Shown: positions 45,045 to 54,815, counted from the first letter of the stretch. The stretch: DNA of 64,000 nt from an uncultured Alphaproteobacteria bacterium (GCA_937864925.1 CALMFH010000155.1:1-64000), one strand, 5' to 3'. The notes: generated by a model not told the origin, from the letters alone. Numbers and translations are program-made.

Positions 45045-45790
45045 CCCTGGCTCTCGAGACGCGCGGACTGATGAAGTCCTTCGGCGGTCTGATCGCCACC
45101 AACGACGTGTCGCTGCAACTGCCGAAAGGTGCCCGCCACGCCCTGATCGGGCCGAACGGCGCCGGCAAGACGACGTTGATCAACCTCTTGACCGGGGTGC
45201 TGACGCCGACCTCGGGCGAGATCCTACTCGACGGGCGCGACATCGGCTCGCTCGGGGTGGAACAGCGTGTCCGCCTCGGCCTGACCCGGACCTTCCAGAT
45301 CAACCAGCTCTTCGGCGATCTCACTCCGATCGAGACGGTGGCACTCGCCGTGTCGGAGCGGCAGGGGCGCGGCGGAGACTGGTGGCGGCGGGTCGGAACC
45401 AAAGGGGCGGTGCTCGACGAACTGGTCGAAGTGCTCGACCGTTTCGACCTCACCGACCGGATGACCGAGCAGACCCGGCTCCTGCCCTACGGCAAGCAGC
45501 GGCTCCTGGAGATCGCGGTGGCGCTCGCCACCCGGCCGCGGGTGCTGCTGCTCGACGAGCCGGCGGCCGGCGTGCCCGAGGGCGAGCGCGAGGAGATCCT
45601 GGAGGCGGTCGCCGACCTGCCGAAAGACGTCACCGTGGTGTTGATCGAGCACGACATGGATCTGGTCTTCCGCTTCGCCGAGAGCATCAGCGTGCTGGTG
45701 GCCGGCGCGGTGCTGACCGAAGGCACGGTCGAGCAGATCAAGTCGGATCCGCGGGTCAAGGCGGTCTATCTCGGCGAAAGCGAAGCATGA
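45041..45790 (+). CDS. ABC transporter ATPase, LivG type
   Basis: A 249-residue ATPase: Walker [10 protein letters not shown], a [13 protein letters not shown] signature typical of LivG where the LSGG is replaced, Walker [11 protein letters not shown], and switch His in IEHDMD. Works with the LivF-type ATPase encoded next. Confidence 0.9.
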   Translation: MTLALETRGLMKSFGGLIATNDVSLQLPKGARHALIGPNGAGKTTLINLLTGVLTPTSGEILLDGRDIGSLGVEQRVRLGLTRTFQINQLFGDLTPIETVALAVSERQGRGGDWWRRVGTKGAVLDELVEVLDRFDLTDRMTEQTRLLPYGKQRLLEIAVALATRPRVLLLDEPAAGVPEGEREEILEAVADLPKDVTVVLIEHDMDLVFRFAESISVLVAGAVLTEGTVEQIKSDPRVKAVYLGESEA

Positions 45791-45812
45791 GCCGGACGAG
45801 AGGACAGGACTG

Positions 45813-46517
45813 ATGGGCAACCTTCTCGAGGTCGAAGGCCTCACCGCCGGCTACGGTGAGGCGGTGGTGCTCGACCGCCTCTCCTTCTCCCTGAAGGAAG
45901 GCGAGGCGGCGGCACTGCTCGGCCGCAACGGCATGGGCAAGACGACGCTGATCGACAGTATCGTCGGGGTGACGCGGCGCTTCGCCGGAACCATCCGCCT
46001 CGCCGGGGCCGACGTCTCGTCGTTCCCGCCGGAAAAGCGGGCGGCGGCGGGCATCGGCTGGGTGCCGCAGGAACGCAACATCTTCAAGTCGTTGACGGTG
46101 GAGGAGAACCTCACCGCCATCGCGCGGCCGGGGCCGTGGACGCTGAGGCGCATCTACGACATGTTCCCGCGGCTCGAGGAGCGGCGCTCCAACATGGGCA
46201 ACCAGCTCTCCGGCGGCGAACAGCAGATGTTGGCGGTGGCGCGCGCCCTGGCGCTGAACCCGAAGCTGATCCTGCTCGACGAGCCGCTCGAGGGGCTGGC
46301 GCCGATCATCGTCGAGGAACTGCTCGCCGCCTTCCGCCGCATCGTCCGCGACGAAGGGGTCGCCTGCATCCTGGTCGAGCAGCAGCCGCGCAAGGTGCTG
46401 GCGGTGACCGATACGGCGATCGTGCTGGAGCGCGGCGCCATCGTGCTGGAAGCGCCGAGCGCCGAGCTGATCGCCGATCCGGCGCGGCTGGAGAAGCACC
46501 TCGGCGTCGGCCACTGA
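45813..46517 (+). CDS. ABC transporter ATPase, LivF type
   Basis: A 234-residue ATPase: Walker A GRNGMGKTT, signature LSGGEQQMLA, Walker B LILLDEPLEGLAP. Last gene of the HAAT importer operon. Only 13 bases separate it from the convergent GntR gene. Confidence 0.9.
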   Translation: MGNLLEVEGLTAGYGEAVVLDRLSFSLKEGEAAALLGRNGMGKTTLIDSIVGVTRRFAGTIRLAGADVSSFPPEKRAAAGIGWVPQERNIFKSLTVEENLTAIARPGPWTLRRIYDMFPRLEERRSNMGNQLSGGEQQMLAVARALALNPKLILLDEPLEGLAPIIVEELLAAFRRIVRDEGVACILVEQQPRKVLAVTDTAIVLERGAIVLEAPSAELIADPARLEKHLGVGH

Positions 46518-46530
46518 GGGGGGCGCGATC

Positions 46531-47253
46531 TCACCGCGCCTCGAGCAGGCGGGCGTGGGCCGGGGCCTCGGTCGATTCGAACATGTCGGGGAACTGCCGG
46601 GTGAGCCGCGGCAGGGCGGCGAGGATCTCGCGCATGTGGCGGCGCATCGCCGCCTCGGCGGCGTCGGGCGAGCGGCTGCGCAGCGCCTCGACGATGGAGC
46701 GGTGCTGGGCGACGAGCACGTCGATCGGCGTCGCCGCCGGCAGGCTCAGGTAGCGGACACGGTCCATCTGGGCGCGGGCGCCTTCGATGACCCGCAGCGC
46801 CGGGTCGCACTCGCAGCACTCGACGATGGCGCGATGGAACTCCTCGTCGAGATCGTAGAAGCGGCCGGGGTCACCGGCAGCGGTCGCCTCCTCCTGGCGT
46901 GCGATCAGGCCGTCGAGACGTTCGAGGTCGGCCGGCGAGATCAGGGCCGCGGCGGTGCGCACCAACGCGCATTCCACCGCCTCGCGGACGAACCGGGCGT
47001 TGAGCACGTCGCGCACCGAGATCCTGACGACGAAGGTGCCGCGGCTCGGCAGGACCTGCAGCAGACCGGTCTCGGCCAACTTGATGAAGGCTTCGCGCAC
47101 CGGCTGCCGGCTCACCCCGTAACGCAGCGCGATCTCCTTCTCCGACAAGGCCTCGCCCGGCTTCAGGCGCATCTCGACGATCGCCCGGCGTAGTTCCTGG
47201 ATGATCTGCGGGACGATCGGAGCAGCGAGATTGAGCGCGAGATCGGTCGACAT
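46531..47253 (-). CDS. GntR family regulator (FCD type)
   Basis: A 240-residue regulator with an N-terminal winged helix (ALSEKEIALRYGVSRQPVREAFIKLAETGLL, about residues 35-65) and an all-helical FCD ligand domain containing DEEFHRAI and QHRSIVEAL metal-binding His positions. Divergent from the TRAP operon, with a 16-base palindrome in between, it probably represses that operon. ATG 47253 is preferred to ATG 47289 because the latter lies inside the operator. Confidence 0.88.
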   Translation of the reverse strand: MSTDLALNLAAPIVPQIIQELRRAIVEMRLKPGEALSEKEIALRYGVSRQPVREAFIKLAETGLLQVLPSRGTFVVRISVRDVLNARFVREAVECALVRTAAALISPADLERLDGLIARQEEATAAGDPGRFYDLDEEFHRAIVECCECDPALRVIEGARAQMDRVRYLSLPAATPIDVLVAQHRSIVEALRSRSPDAAEAAMRRHMREILAALPRLTRQFPDMFESTEAPAHARLLEAR

Positions 47254-47284
47254 GGCGGCTTGCAATGCCCTCTGGTTCAGTAAT

Positions 47285-47300
47285 ACCATACCGGTATGGT
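47285..47300. promoter_or_regulatory. GntR operator palindrome
   Basis: ACCATACCGGTATGGT is a perfect 16-base palindrome between the GntR gene and the TRAP operon, with an extra half-site CCATACC at 47302-47308. Position and form fit an FCD-type GntR autoregulatory operator. Confidence 0.65.
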
Positions 47301-47349
47301 GCCATACCGCAAGCGAACAAAATGCGGGTGTGCCCCGGGGAGGTAGGAG

Positions 47350-48345
47350 ATGACTCGCGTGTCTCGTCGGTTCGTCGGTTCGATGATTTCCGGGTTCGTG
47401 GCCGCGGTGGCGGTGACGACGTGCCTCGTCGGCACGGCCGCCGCCCAGACACAGCTCAACATCAACACCGCTCTGGCGCAGAGCGATCCGATCTACAAGG
47501 GACTCGAGCGGATGCGCGACCGTGTCGCGGAGCGCTCCAAGGGTCAATTGACCATTCGCATCTTCCCCGGTTCGCAGCTCGGCAAGGACGAGGACGTGTT
47601 GGAACAGGCGCGCGCCGGCGCGAACGTCGCCGTGGTCGTCGACGGCGGCCGCATGGCGGTGTTCGTCAAGGAGTTCGGCATTCTCGGCGCGCCCTATCTG
47701 GCGCAGGGTTTCCAGGGCGTGCGCAAGGTGGTGACGTCGCCGCTGTTCGAGACCTGGGTCGCCAAGCTCAGGACCACCTCCGGCCATCAGGTGCTGTCGT
47801 TCAACTGGTGGCAGGGTGAGCGCCATCTGATCACCAACAAGCCGGTCTCCAAGCCGGCCGACCTCGCCGGTGTACGGATGCGCACCCCCGGCGCGCCGGT
47901 GTGGATGGAGACGATCCGCGCCATGGGCGCCACCCCGACGCCGATGGCCTGGGGCGAGGTCTATCCGGCGATGCAGCAGAAGGTCATCGACGCGGTCGAA
48001 GCGCAGGATCCGGCGTCGGTCGGCTCCAAGCTCTACGAGGTGGCCAAGTACGTCACCCAGACCGGTCACATCAACCTGATCACCGGTATCGTGACTTCGG
48101 CGGCCTGGTTCGACGGACTGCCGCCGGAGTTGCAGAAGATCCTGCGCGAGGAGGCGCTCGCGGCCGGCGATTACGCCTCGCAGATGACCGAGGAGTCGCT
48201 CGTCGGCTTCCAGGAGACGATGAAGAAGAACGGCATGACCGTCACCGCGATCGACAAGGCGCCGTTCGTCGATGCGACCAAGGTGGTCTACGAGAAGCTC
48301 GGCTACACCGACCTGCGCAAGGAGGTCGACAAGCTCCTGCAGTGA
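47350..48345 (+). CDS. TRAP transporter solute-binding protein, DctP type
   Basis: A 331-residue periplasmic binding protein with signal peptide (about residues 1-35) and DctP family segments such as ELVEQ-like GKDEDVLEQARAGAN, the carboxylate-binding Arg region DLAGVRMRTPG, and WGEVYPAMQQKVIDAVE. It binds an organic acid, chemically unidentified here, for uptake by the DctQM proteins. GntR control and the neighbouring lig genes suggest an aromatic or dicarboxylic acid. Confidence 0.9.
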   Translation: MTRVSRRFVGSMISGFVAAVAVTTCLVGTAAAQTQLNINTALAQSDPIYKGLERMRDRVAERSKGQLTIRIFPGSQLGKDEDVLEQARAGANVAVVVDGGRMAVFVKEFGILGAPYLAQGFQGVRKVVTSPLFETWVAKLRTTSGHQVLSFNWWQGERHLITNKPVSKPADLAGVRMRTPGAPVWMETIRAMGATPTPMAWGEVYPAMQQKVIDAVEAQDPASVGSKLYEVAKYVTQTGHINLITGIVTSAAWFDGLPPELQKILREEALAAGDYASQMTEESLVGFQETMKKNGMTVTAIDKAPFVDATKVVYEKLGYTDLRKEVDKLLQ

Positions 48346-48387
48346 GCCGGCCGGCGGCGTGATCAGCCGCCGATCGATCTCACCTGC

Positions 48388-48424
48388 CGCCCGTACCGCG
48401 GCTGCCACCGCAGCGGTACGGGCG
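48388..48424 (+). terminator. hairpin between dctP-type and dctQ-type genes
   Basis: CGCCCGTACCGC (48388-48399) pairs perfectly with GCGGTACGGGCG (48413-48424). Hairpins at this place in TRAP operons usually give more binding protein than membrane subunits. No T-run follows. Confidence 0.5.
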
Positions 48425-48478
48425 CCTCTCCGGCGATCGCCCGCCGTCGGTCGATCTTCCCCGCGACAAGGTTCCGTC

Positions 48479-48985
48479 ATGTCCGACATCGTGGTTCGCC
48501 TCGAGCTCTTCGCCGCGAAAGCGCTGCTCGCCGCCATCGTTCTCCTGGTGTTCGTCGCCGCGGTCGGGCGGACCTTCGGACATCCGTTGGTGTGGTCGGT
48601 CGACGTCGCCCAGTTGCTGTTCATCTGGGTGTGTTTCCTCGGCGCCAACCGGGCCCTCCGGCTCAAGACCCACATCGGCGTCGATCTCTTCGTGCGCGGT
48701 CTGCCGCGTCGAGCGCGTCACCACGTCGAACTGGTGCTGGCGGTGGTGGCGCTCGGATTCCTCGGGGTCCTGGCGGTCTCCGGCTATCGGCTCACGATGA
48801 TGAACTGGCAGCGGGTCTACGGCGACAGCGGCATCTCCTACGCCTGGGTGACCGCGGCGGTGCCGATCGGTGCGGCGATGCTGGCGGTCACCCTGATCAT
48901 CCACGTGATGGGGGCGCTGCGTTCCGGCGGTCTCGTCTTCTATGCCGACCGGTCGATCGATCGTTCCGACAGCCAACTCGGGTGA
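48479..48985 (+). CDS. TRAP transporter small permease, DctQ type
   Basis: A 168-residue membrane protein with four spans. The second span region RSVDVAQLLFIWVCFLGANRALR-like pattern and THIGVDLF are typical of DctQ. It starts with ATG 48479 and ends seven bases before the large permease gene. Confidence 0.88.
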   Translation: MSDIVVRLELFAAKALLAAIVLLVFVAAVGRTFGHPLVWSVDVAQLLFIWVCFLGANRALRLKTHIGVDLFVRGLPRRARHHVELVLAVVALGFLGVLAVSGYRLTMMNWQRVYGDSGISYAWVTAAVPIGAAMLAVTLIIHVMGALRSGGLVFYADRSIDRSDSQLG

Positions 48986-48992
48986 GGTCGCC

Positions 48993-50270
48993 ATGTTGAT
49001 CCTCTGGGGCCTCTTCTTCGTCCTGATGTTCCTGGGAATGCCGGTCGCCTTCGCCATCGGTCTGTCGGGGTTTTCGTTCTTCGCGCTCTCCGGCACCATC
49101 CCGGTGAGCATCGCCGTGCAACAGATCGCCACCGCCTCGCAGAGTTTCCCGCTGCTGGCGGTGCCGTTCTTCGTGCTGGCCGGCCACATGATGAACAAGA
49201 CCGGGATCACCCATCGGCTGATCGCCTGTTCCAACGTGCTGGTGTCGTGGATGTCGGGCGGTCTCGCCCAGGTGTGCATCCTACTGTCGACGCTGATGGG
49301 CGGCGTATCGGGATCGGCGGTGGCGGACGCGGCGATGGAGGCGCGGATCCTCGGGCCCAACATGATCCGCTCGGGCTATTCGCGTGGCTTCACCTGCGCC
49401 TCGATCGCGGTCGGCTCGCTGATCACCGCCACCATCCCGCCGAGCCTCGGTCTCATCCTCTACGGCTTCGTCGGCAACGTCTCGATCGGCCGGCTGTTCC
49501 TCGGCGGCGTCATTCCCGGTCTGATGATGATGATGGCGCTGATGGGAGTGGTCTACGTCATCGCCCACAAGCGCGGCTATCGCGAGGCGCGCGCCGCCAA
49601 GCCGACCTGGGCGGAGATCCGGCGGGCGGTGGTGGACGCCAAATGGGCGCTGCTCTTCCCGGTGGCGCTGCTCGTCGGCATCCGTGGCGGCATCTTCACG
49701 CCGTCGGAGATCGGCGCCTTCGCCGTCGTCTACGCGGTGGTGGTCGGCGTCTTCCTGCACAAGGAACTGACGCTGGCGACGGCACTCGAGGCATTGGCCG
49801 AAGGCGTGCTCGACGTCGGCGTGATCATGCTGATCATCCTGATGTCGGGTATGGTCGGCTATGCGCTGATCTTCGAACAGGCGCCGCAGGTGGTGGCGGA
49901 ATGGATGCTGGGGTTGACCAGCAACCCGATCGCGGTGGTCCTGCTGATCCTGTTCTTCCTGCTCGTCGCCGGCTGCTTCGTCGAGAGCACCGTGCTGGTG
50001 CTGCTCCTCACCCCGATCTTCGTGCCGATCATCACCAAGCTCGGGGTCGACCCGGTGCACTTCGGCATTCTGATGATGTCGATCGTCACCCTCGGTTCGA
50101 TGACGCCGCCGGTCGGCGTGGCGATGTACACGGTGTGCTCGATCCTCGATACGCCGATCGAGGAATACACGGTGGAATCGATCCCCTTCGTCGCGGCGAT
50201 CTGTGGCGTGGTGCTGGTCCTCGCCCTCTTTCCCGGACTGGTGCTCTGGTTGCCGAATCTCGTGATGTGA
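48993..50270 (+). CDS. TRAP transporter large permease, DctM type
   Basis: A 425-residue membrane protein with about twelve spans and DctM landmarks: FLGMPVAFAIGLSG at the N-terminus, MGGVSGSAVADAA, SLITATIPPSLGLILYG, and MTPPVGVAMYT near the C-terminus. It is the transport subunit driven by a sodium or proton gradient. Confidence 0.92.
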   Translation: MLILWGLFFVLMFLGMPVAFAIGLSGFSFFALSGTIPVSIAVQQIATASQSFPLLAVPFFVLAGHMMNKTGITHRLIACSNVLVSWMSGGLAQVCILLSTLMGGVSGSAVADAAMEARILGPNMIRSGYSRGFTCASIAVGSLITATIPPSLGLILYGFVGNVSIGRLFLGGVIPGLMMMMALMGVVYVIAHKRGYREARAAKPTWAEIRRAVVDAKWALLFPVALLVGIRGGIFTPSEIGAFAVVYAVVVGVFLHKELTLATALEALAEGVLDVGVIMLIILMSGMVGYALIFEQAPQVVAEWMLGLTSNPIAVVLLILFFLLVAGCFVESTVLVLLLTPIFVPIITKLGVDPVHFGILMMSIVTLGSMTPPVGVAMYTVCSILDTPIEEYTVESIPFVAAICGVVLVLALFPGLVLWLPNLVM

Positions 50271-50446
50271 GGCGGAGCCGGACGGGTCGAGGGGCGTCGC
50301 GCCGTGGTGCCCGCGATCGGGCGGTCGTCGGCGCGGGCCGTCCGGTGCGGGAGCGCCGGTATGACGGCATTCGTAATCGGACCGCCGATTGACCCGCACC
50401 CGACGTCGCGTCAACAATCCGATATTCCGTGAAGAGGATCGGTTCG

Positions 50447-53400
50447 ATGCGCCGTCTGTTCCGTTGTGCCCTTCTCACCGCCACCATGCTCGCCGGGGTA
50501 TCGACGGTCCGTGCCGCGGACCGGGTGGCGCTGGTGATCGGCAACTCCGCCTACAAGTCGCAGAACGTGCTCGCCAATCCGGTGAACGACGCGGCCGATG
50601 TCGGCGTGATGTTCCGTGCCCTCGGATTCGAGGTGGTGGAGGGGCTCGACCTCGATGGCCCCGGCCTCAAGGCCAAACTCAAGGAGTTTCGCGACAAGCT
50701 CGAAGGCGGCACGCTGGCAGTCTTCTACTACGCCGGTCACGGCATCCAGGTGGAGGGGCGCAACTACATCATCCCGGTCGACGCCAAGATCGACAAGCCG
50801 GACGACGTGGCGCTCGAGACCGTCGACATGGATCTGGTGTTGCAGTTGATGCGGGCGGAGAACCGGGTCAACGTCATCGTCCTCGACGCCTGCCGAGACA
50901 ACCCGTTCGCCCGCTCGATCCGCCGCGCCACCAAGGGCGCCACCCGCGCCGCCGAGAGCGCCTACGGGGGGCTCGCCGAGATCAAGAGTTCGGTCGGTTC
51001 GGTGATCATCTACGCCACCGACCCCGGCAACGTCGCCCAGGACGGCGACGGCCGTAATTCCCCCTTCACCAAGGCTTTCCTCGCCAACGCGGCGCAACCC
51101 GGGATCGAGATCTCCCGGGTGATCAAGCGCGTCCGCCTCGAGGTGGTGCAGGCGACCGGATCGCGGCAGGTGCCGTGGGACAGTTCGACCCTGATCAACG
51201 ACGTCTATCTCGCCGGAGGCGCGCCGGCCGAGCTGCAACTCGCCGCCTACACCCCGGACGGAGCGACCGCGCCGGGAAACGCGCGACCGGCGTCGCCGGC
51301 GGGCGGACGGTCGCCGAGCGAACCGGCGAGCGCACCGACGCCGGTGCCCGAGCCGACGGCGGCCGATCAGTGCGACCGTCTGGCGAGCGATCCGCAGGAC
51401 ACGCTGCGCAATCGCAAGGTCGCAGTGGTGCGTTCGGTCGACGTCGCGCGCGCCATCCCGGCCTGCGAGAAGGCGGTGAGCGAAGCGCCGAAGGAGTTGC
51501 GCCTCGCCAATCAACTCGGGCGGGCCTATCTCAAGGCGCAACGTTTCGAAGAGGCGTTGCGGGTGTTCAAGGATGCCGCCGGGCGCGGCTCGCCCTATGC
51601 GACCAACGAGGTCGGATACCTCTACTACCGCGGTTTCGGCGGGGTGAAGAAGGACTACGCTCAGGCGCGGCCGTGGTTCGAAAAGGCGGCGCAGCTCGGC
51701 GTGCCGGTGTCGATGACCAACCTCGCCTTCATGTATGCCCACGGCATCGGCGTCGAGAAGAGCGAGGAGAAGGCGCTGGTCTGGATGCGCAAGGCGGAGG
51801 CGCTCGGCGATCCGGGGGCGCTGGTGCAGCTCGCCTGGTACCACGCCGATGGTTTCGCCGTACCGCGCGACCCCGACAAGGGCAAGGTGCTCATGCAACG
51901 GGCCGCCGACATGGAGGAGCCGGAGGCGATGGCCGGTCTCGGCCTCTTCGCCCAGCGCGGGCTCGGCGGACCGCAGGACTTCGATGCCGCCCGCAAGTGG
52001 TTCGAGAAGGCGGCGGCCTACGACAGCTCGTCGGGCATGTACAACCTCGGCTTCTTCTATCTCAACGGCCAGGGCGGGGCGCCGCGCGACTATGCCATCG
52101 CGCGCGACTGGTTCTCCCGCTCGGTCAAGCACGACGGCATCGACGCGATGATCGGCCTCGCCCACATGCGGCTCAACGGTCTCGGCGGTCCGGTCGATCT
52201 GCCGGGGGCGCGCGAGCTGCTCGAACAGGCCGCCGCCCACGACAACTCCCACGCCATGGTCTATCTCGCCAAGGAGTTGCGTGACGGGTCGTTCGGCGAA
52301 GTGGACGAGGCGGCGGCGCGCGCCTGGCTGGTCAAGGCGGTCGCCCTCGACGACGCCGACGCTCGCCGTCTGCTCGCCGAGATGAACCGGCCGGAGACGC
52401 CGGGGGACACCTGCGACCGGCTGGCGGCGATGGAGACCGATCCGCTGCGCCCGCCCGAGGTCAAGGGGATCACCTCCCCCGGCTCGATCGTCCACGCTCG
52501 CGCCATCCCGGCCTGCGAGGCGGCGGTGAAGGCGGCGCCCGGCACCCTGCGCTATTCGGTGCAGCTCGGCGCCGCCTACATCGCGGCCCAGCGCTGGAAG
52601 GACGCGGCCCGCGTCTTCGAGGCGGCGGCGCAGAAGAAGTCGGCCTTCGCCGCCATGTGGATGGGCAACATCCATCGTCGTGGCTTCGGCGTTCCGGTCG
52701 ATCCGGCGGCGGCGCGGAAATGGTGGGAACAGGCGAGCACGCTGGGTTCGCGCGACGCCATGTTCAATCTCGCCGTCCTCTATCACAACGGCGACGGTGG
52801 CGGCCGCGACTTCGTCAAGGCGCGTCAGTACTTCGAGAAGGCGGCGGCCCTCGGCGATCCCGCGGCGATGCGCGAGGTCGGCGAGCTCTGGTACTTCGGC
52901 CGCGGCGTGGCGGAGGACAACACCCAGGCGCGTGTCTGGTACGAGAAGGCGGCGGCGCTCGACGACATCCGGTCCAAGCGACGGCTCGGCGAGATCATGC
53001 TCAAGGGCTACGGCGTCAAGGCCGACGCGACCGCGGCGCGACTGTGGTTCCAACGGGCCGCGGCCGACGGCGACACCGACTCCATGCGAGCCCTGGCCGA
53101 TCTCTATCTCAACGGGCTCGGCGGTGATCGGGAGCCGAGCAAGGCGCGCGGCCTGCTCGAACAGGCGGCCGACGACGGCAATGCCAAGGCGATGGCGACA
53201 CTGGCGCAGCTGCTGCTCGTCGGTGCAGTCGGCGACAAGGACGAAGCGGGCGCGCGCGCCTGGTACGAGAAAGCGGCGGCGGCCGGCGAGAAGTCGGCGA
53301 TCGACTGGGTCGCCGCCCATGCGCCGACTGCGGCACCGGACGCCTCGAAGGGAGATCTCTGCGATGCCGCCGCCGGCGCCGACATCGATCCGCTGCGCTC

Positions 53401-54283
53401 GGTCGAGCATCCGCCGGTCGACAACGTCGATCCGAAGGCCGCCATTCCGGCCTGCGAGGCCGCCTACGCCGCCGAACCGAGCAATCTGCGTTGGGCCAAC
53501 CAGCTCGGTCGCGCCTATCTCGCCGGCGACCGCCATCTCGATGCGGTGCGCATCTTTCGCGAGGCGGCCGCGAACGGCTCCGCCTACGCGACCCTGTGGA
53601 TCGGCAATCTCCACGCCCGTGGTCTGGGTGGGCTCGCCAAGAACGACGAGGAGGCGCGCGGTTGGTGGGAGAAGGCGGCGGCCCTCGGCTCGCCCAACGC
53701 CATGTTCAACATCGCCTTCACCCATTGGGACAAGGCCCATCAGGGCGGCGACGAGATGGCGGAACTGCGTGAGGCGCGCGCCTGGTTCGAGAAAGCCGCC
53801 GGGCTCGGCGAGCCGGATTCCATGCTCTATCTCGCCATCCTGCATCGCGACGGCAGAGGAGGTCTCACCGCAGACCGCGGCTCCTACCTCGAATGGCTGC
53901 GCAAGTCGGCGGAGTTCGGCAATGCCGATGCCATGCGCCTGCTGGCGGTCGATCTCCACAAGGGCGAGAGCGGCCGGCGCGACGATGCGGCGGCGCGGCG
54001 CCTGTTGGAGAGGGCGGTGGAGACCGGCAACCTCGGCGCTCAGGCCAATCTGGCGCTGTTCCTCTTGGAAGGCTGGGGCGGGGCGAAGGATCTGCCGCGC
54101 GCCCGTGCCCTGCTCGAGAAGGCGACGGCGCGGCAGAACACCGAAGCCATCACCCTGCTCGCCAAGGCCCACGAGAAGGGCACCTTCGGCAAGCCCGACA
54201 AGATCGAGGCGAAGCGCCTCTATCGCTTGGCCGCCGATCTCGGCGACGACGACGCGGCAGCGGCGTTGACGCGATTGAAGTGA
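50447..54283 (+). CDS. secreted caspase-like (peptidase C14) protein with Sel1 repeats in three modules
   Basis: A 1278-residue protein: signal peptide (about residues 1-22), caspase-like p20 domain (about 23-260) with catalytic His in YYAGHGIQVEG and catalytic Cys in VLDACRDNPF, a Pro/Ala/Thr-rich hinge (about 262-305), then Sel1/TPR repeats to the end. The repeat part consists of three modules starting near Cys 309, Cys 656 and Cys 972. Each opens with a Cys-Asp motif, an AIPACE segment and a TPR, and continues with Sel1 units (for example GLGGPQDFDAARKWFEKAA). ATG 50447 has AGAGGA nine bases before it; a GTG at 50429 is possible. Likely periplasmic; targets unknown. Confidence 0.88.
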   Translation: MRRLFRCALLTATMLAGVSTVRAADRVALVIGNSAYKSQNVLANPVNDAADVGVMFRALGFEVVEGLDLDGPGLKAKLKEFRDKLEGGTLAVFYYAGHGIQVEGRNYIIPVDAKIDKPDDVALETVDMDLVLQLMRAENRVNVIVLDACRDNPFARSIRRATKGATRAAESAYGGLAEIKSSVGSVIIYATDPGNVAQDGDGRNSPFTKAFLANAAQPGIEISRVIKRVRLEVVQATGSRQVPWDSSTLINDVYLAGGAPAELQLAAYTPDGATAPGNARPASPAGGRSPSEPASAPTPVPEPTAADQCDRLASDPQDTLRNRKVAVVRSVDVARAIPACEKAVSEAPKELRLANQLGRAYLKAQRFEEALRVFKDAAGRGSPYATNEVGYLYYRGFGGVKKDYAQARPWFEKAAQLGVPVSMTNLAFMYAHGIGVEKSEEKALVWMRKAEALGDPGALVQLAWYHADGFAVPRDPDKGKVLMQRAADMEEPEAMAGLGLFAQRGLGGPQDFDAARKWFEKAAAYDSSSGMYNLGFFYLNGQGGAPRDYAIARDWFSRSVKHDGIDAMIGLAHMRLNGLGGPVDLPGARELLEQAAAHDNSHAMVYLAKELRDGSFGEVDEAAARAWLVKAVALDDADARRLLAEMNRPETPGDTCDRLAAMETDPLRPPEVKGITSPGSIVHARAIPACEAAVKAAPGTLRYSVQLGAAYIAAQRWKDAARVFEAAAQKKSAFAAMWMGNIHRRGFGVPVDPAAARKWWEQASTLGSRDAMFNLAVLYHNGDGGGRDFVKARQYFEKAAALGDPAAMREVGELWYFGRGVAEDNTQARVWYEKAAALDDIRSKRRLGEIMLKGYGVKADATAARLWFQRAAADGDTDSMRALADLYLNGLGGDREPSKARGLLEQAADDGNAKAMATLAQLLLVGAVGDKDEAGARAWYEKAAAAGEKSAIDWVAAHAPTAAPDASKGDLCDAAAGADIDPLRSVEHPPVDNVDPKAAIPACEAAYAAEPSNLRWANQLGRAYLAGDRHLDAVRIFREAAANGSAYATLWIGNLHARGLGGLAKNDEEARGWWEKAAALGSPNAMFNIAFTHWDKAHQGGDEMAELREARAWFEKAAGLGEPDSMLYLAILHRDGRGGLTADRGSYLEWLRKSAEFGNADAMRLLAVDLHKGESGRRDDAAARRLLERAVETGNLGAQANLALFLLEGWGGAKDLPRARALLEKATARQNTEAITLLAKAHEKGTFGKPDKIEAKRLYRLAADLGDDDAAAALTRLK

Positions 54284-54284
54284 A

Positions 54285-54314
54285 AGCGGACGGCGGTTTC
54301 CGCCGCCGTTCGCT
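54285..54314. terminator. hairpin between convergent genes
   Basis: AGCGGACGGCGG (54285-54296) pairs with CCGCCGTTCGCT (54303-54314) with one G-T pair. It starts two bases after the caspase gene's stop and can serve both converging transcripts. Confidence 0.55.
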
Positions 54315-54338
54315 CGACCCGCACGCCCGGCGACGCGG

Positions 54339-54815
54339 TCACTCGATGCGACGGCCGTCGGCGTCGGCGAGGCCGACGAGGAGATGTCGGCCCTCGGGGT
54401 CGACACGGAAGATGCCGAATCGTGCCTTGGCGAAGGCATCGGCGCGCCCTTCCTGGAAGAGGAAGGAATGCGGTTCGACGGTGATGCGATCTCCCGAGCC
54501 CTGCCGCTTGGCGGTGAAGGCGCGTTCGCCGGTGCCGGCGGCACCGTCCTTCGCCAGCCGCGCGAAAGTGGCGATGCCTCGTCCGTCGACGGTGAGGATC
54601 AGGGTCGGGGCGGGGTCTTCGGTGGCGATGGTCCGGCGCTCGATGGCGTAGGCGAGGCGCATGTAGTCGCCCTGCATCAGCGAGCGCGGATCGACCGGGG
54701 CCAGTTCGAGCATCACCACCTCGCCGGAGGCGATCAGCGCCTCGGCGTCGCGGACCTGCCAGCCGAGGATCGCCAGGACCGCGAAGCCGGCGACGACGAA
54801 CAGGATGCGTCTCAT
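54339..54815 (-). CDS. GDYXXLXY domain protein
   Basis: A 158-residue protein with an N-terminal membrane segment (about residues 3-20) and the family-defining GDYMRLAY motif (about residues 49-56), followed by beta strands ending near LVGLADADGRR. The family usually occurs with DUF4401 and DUF2157 membrane proteins, as here; function unknown. ATG 54815 overlaps the DUF4401 stop. Confidence 0.85.
   Translation of the reverse strand: MRRILFVVAGFAVLAILGWQVRDAEALIASGEVVMLELAPVDPRSLMQGDYMRLAYAIERRTIATEDPAPTLILTVDGRGIATFARLAKDGAAGTGERAFTAKRQGSGDRITVEPHSFLFQEGRADAFAKARFGIFRVDPEGRHLLVGLADADGRRIE

Noticed and set aside
46531-48675. A very long upstream extension of the GntR frame
   Set aside because: Upstream of 47253 the frame crosses the operator and runs antisense to the DctP gene; GntR homology starts at 47253.
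50388-50413. TTGAC and GTCAA spaced by 16 bases before the caspase gene
   Set aside because: The spacing is too wide for an FNR-family site and no -10 element fits the TTGACC as a -35 box.
50411-54544. A 1377-codon open frame on the minus strand opposite the caspase/Sel1 gene
   Set aside because: It is the antisense shadow of a GC-rich coding sequence with biased third positions. The plus strand has a signal peptide, caspase residues and Sel1 repeats, whereas the minus frame is Arg/Gly/Leu-rich with no domain or ribosome site.
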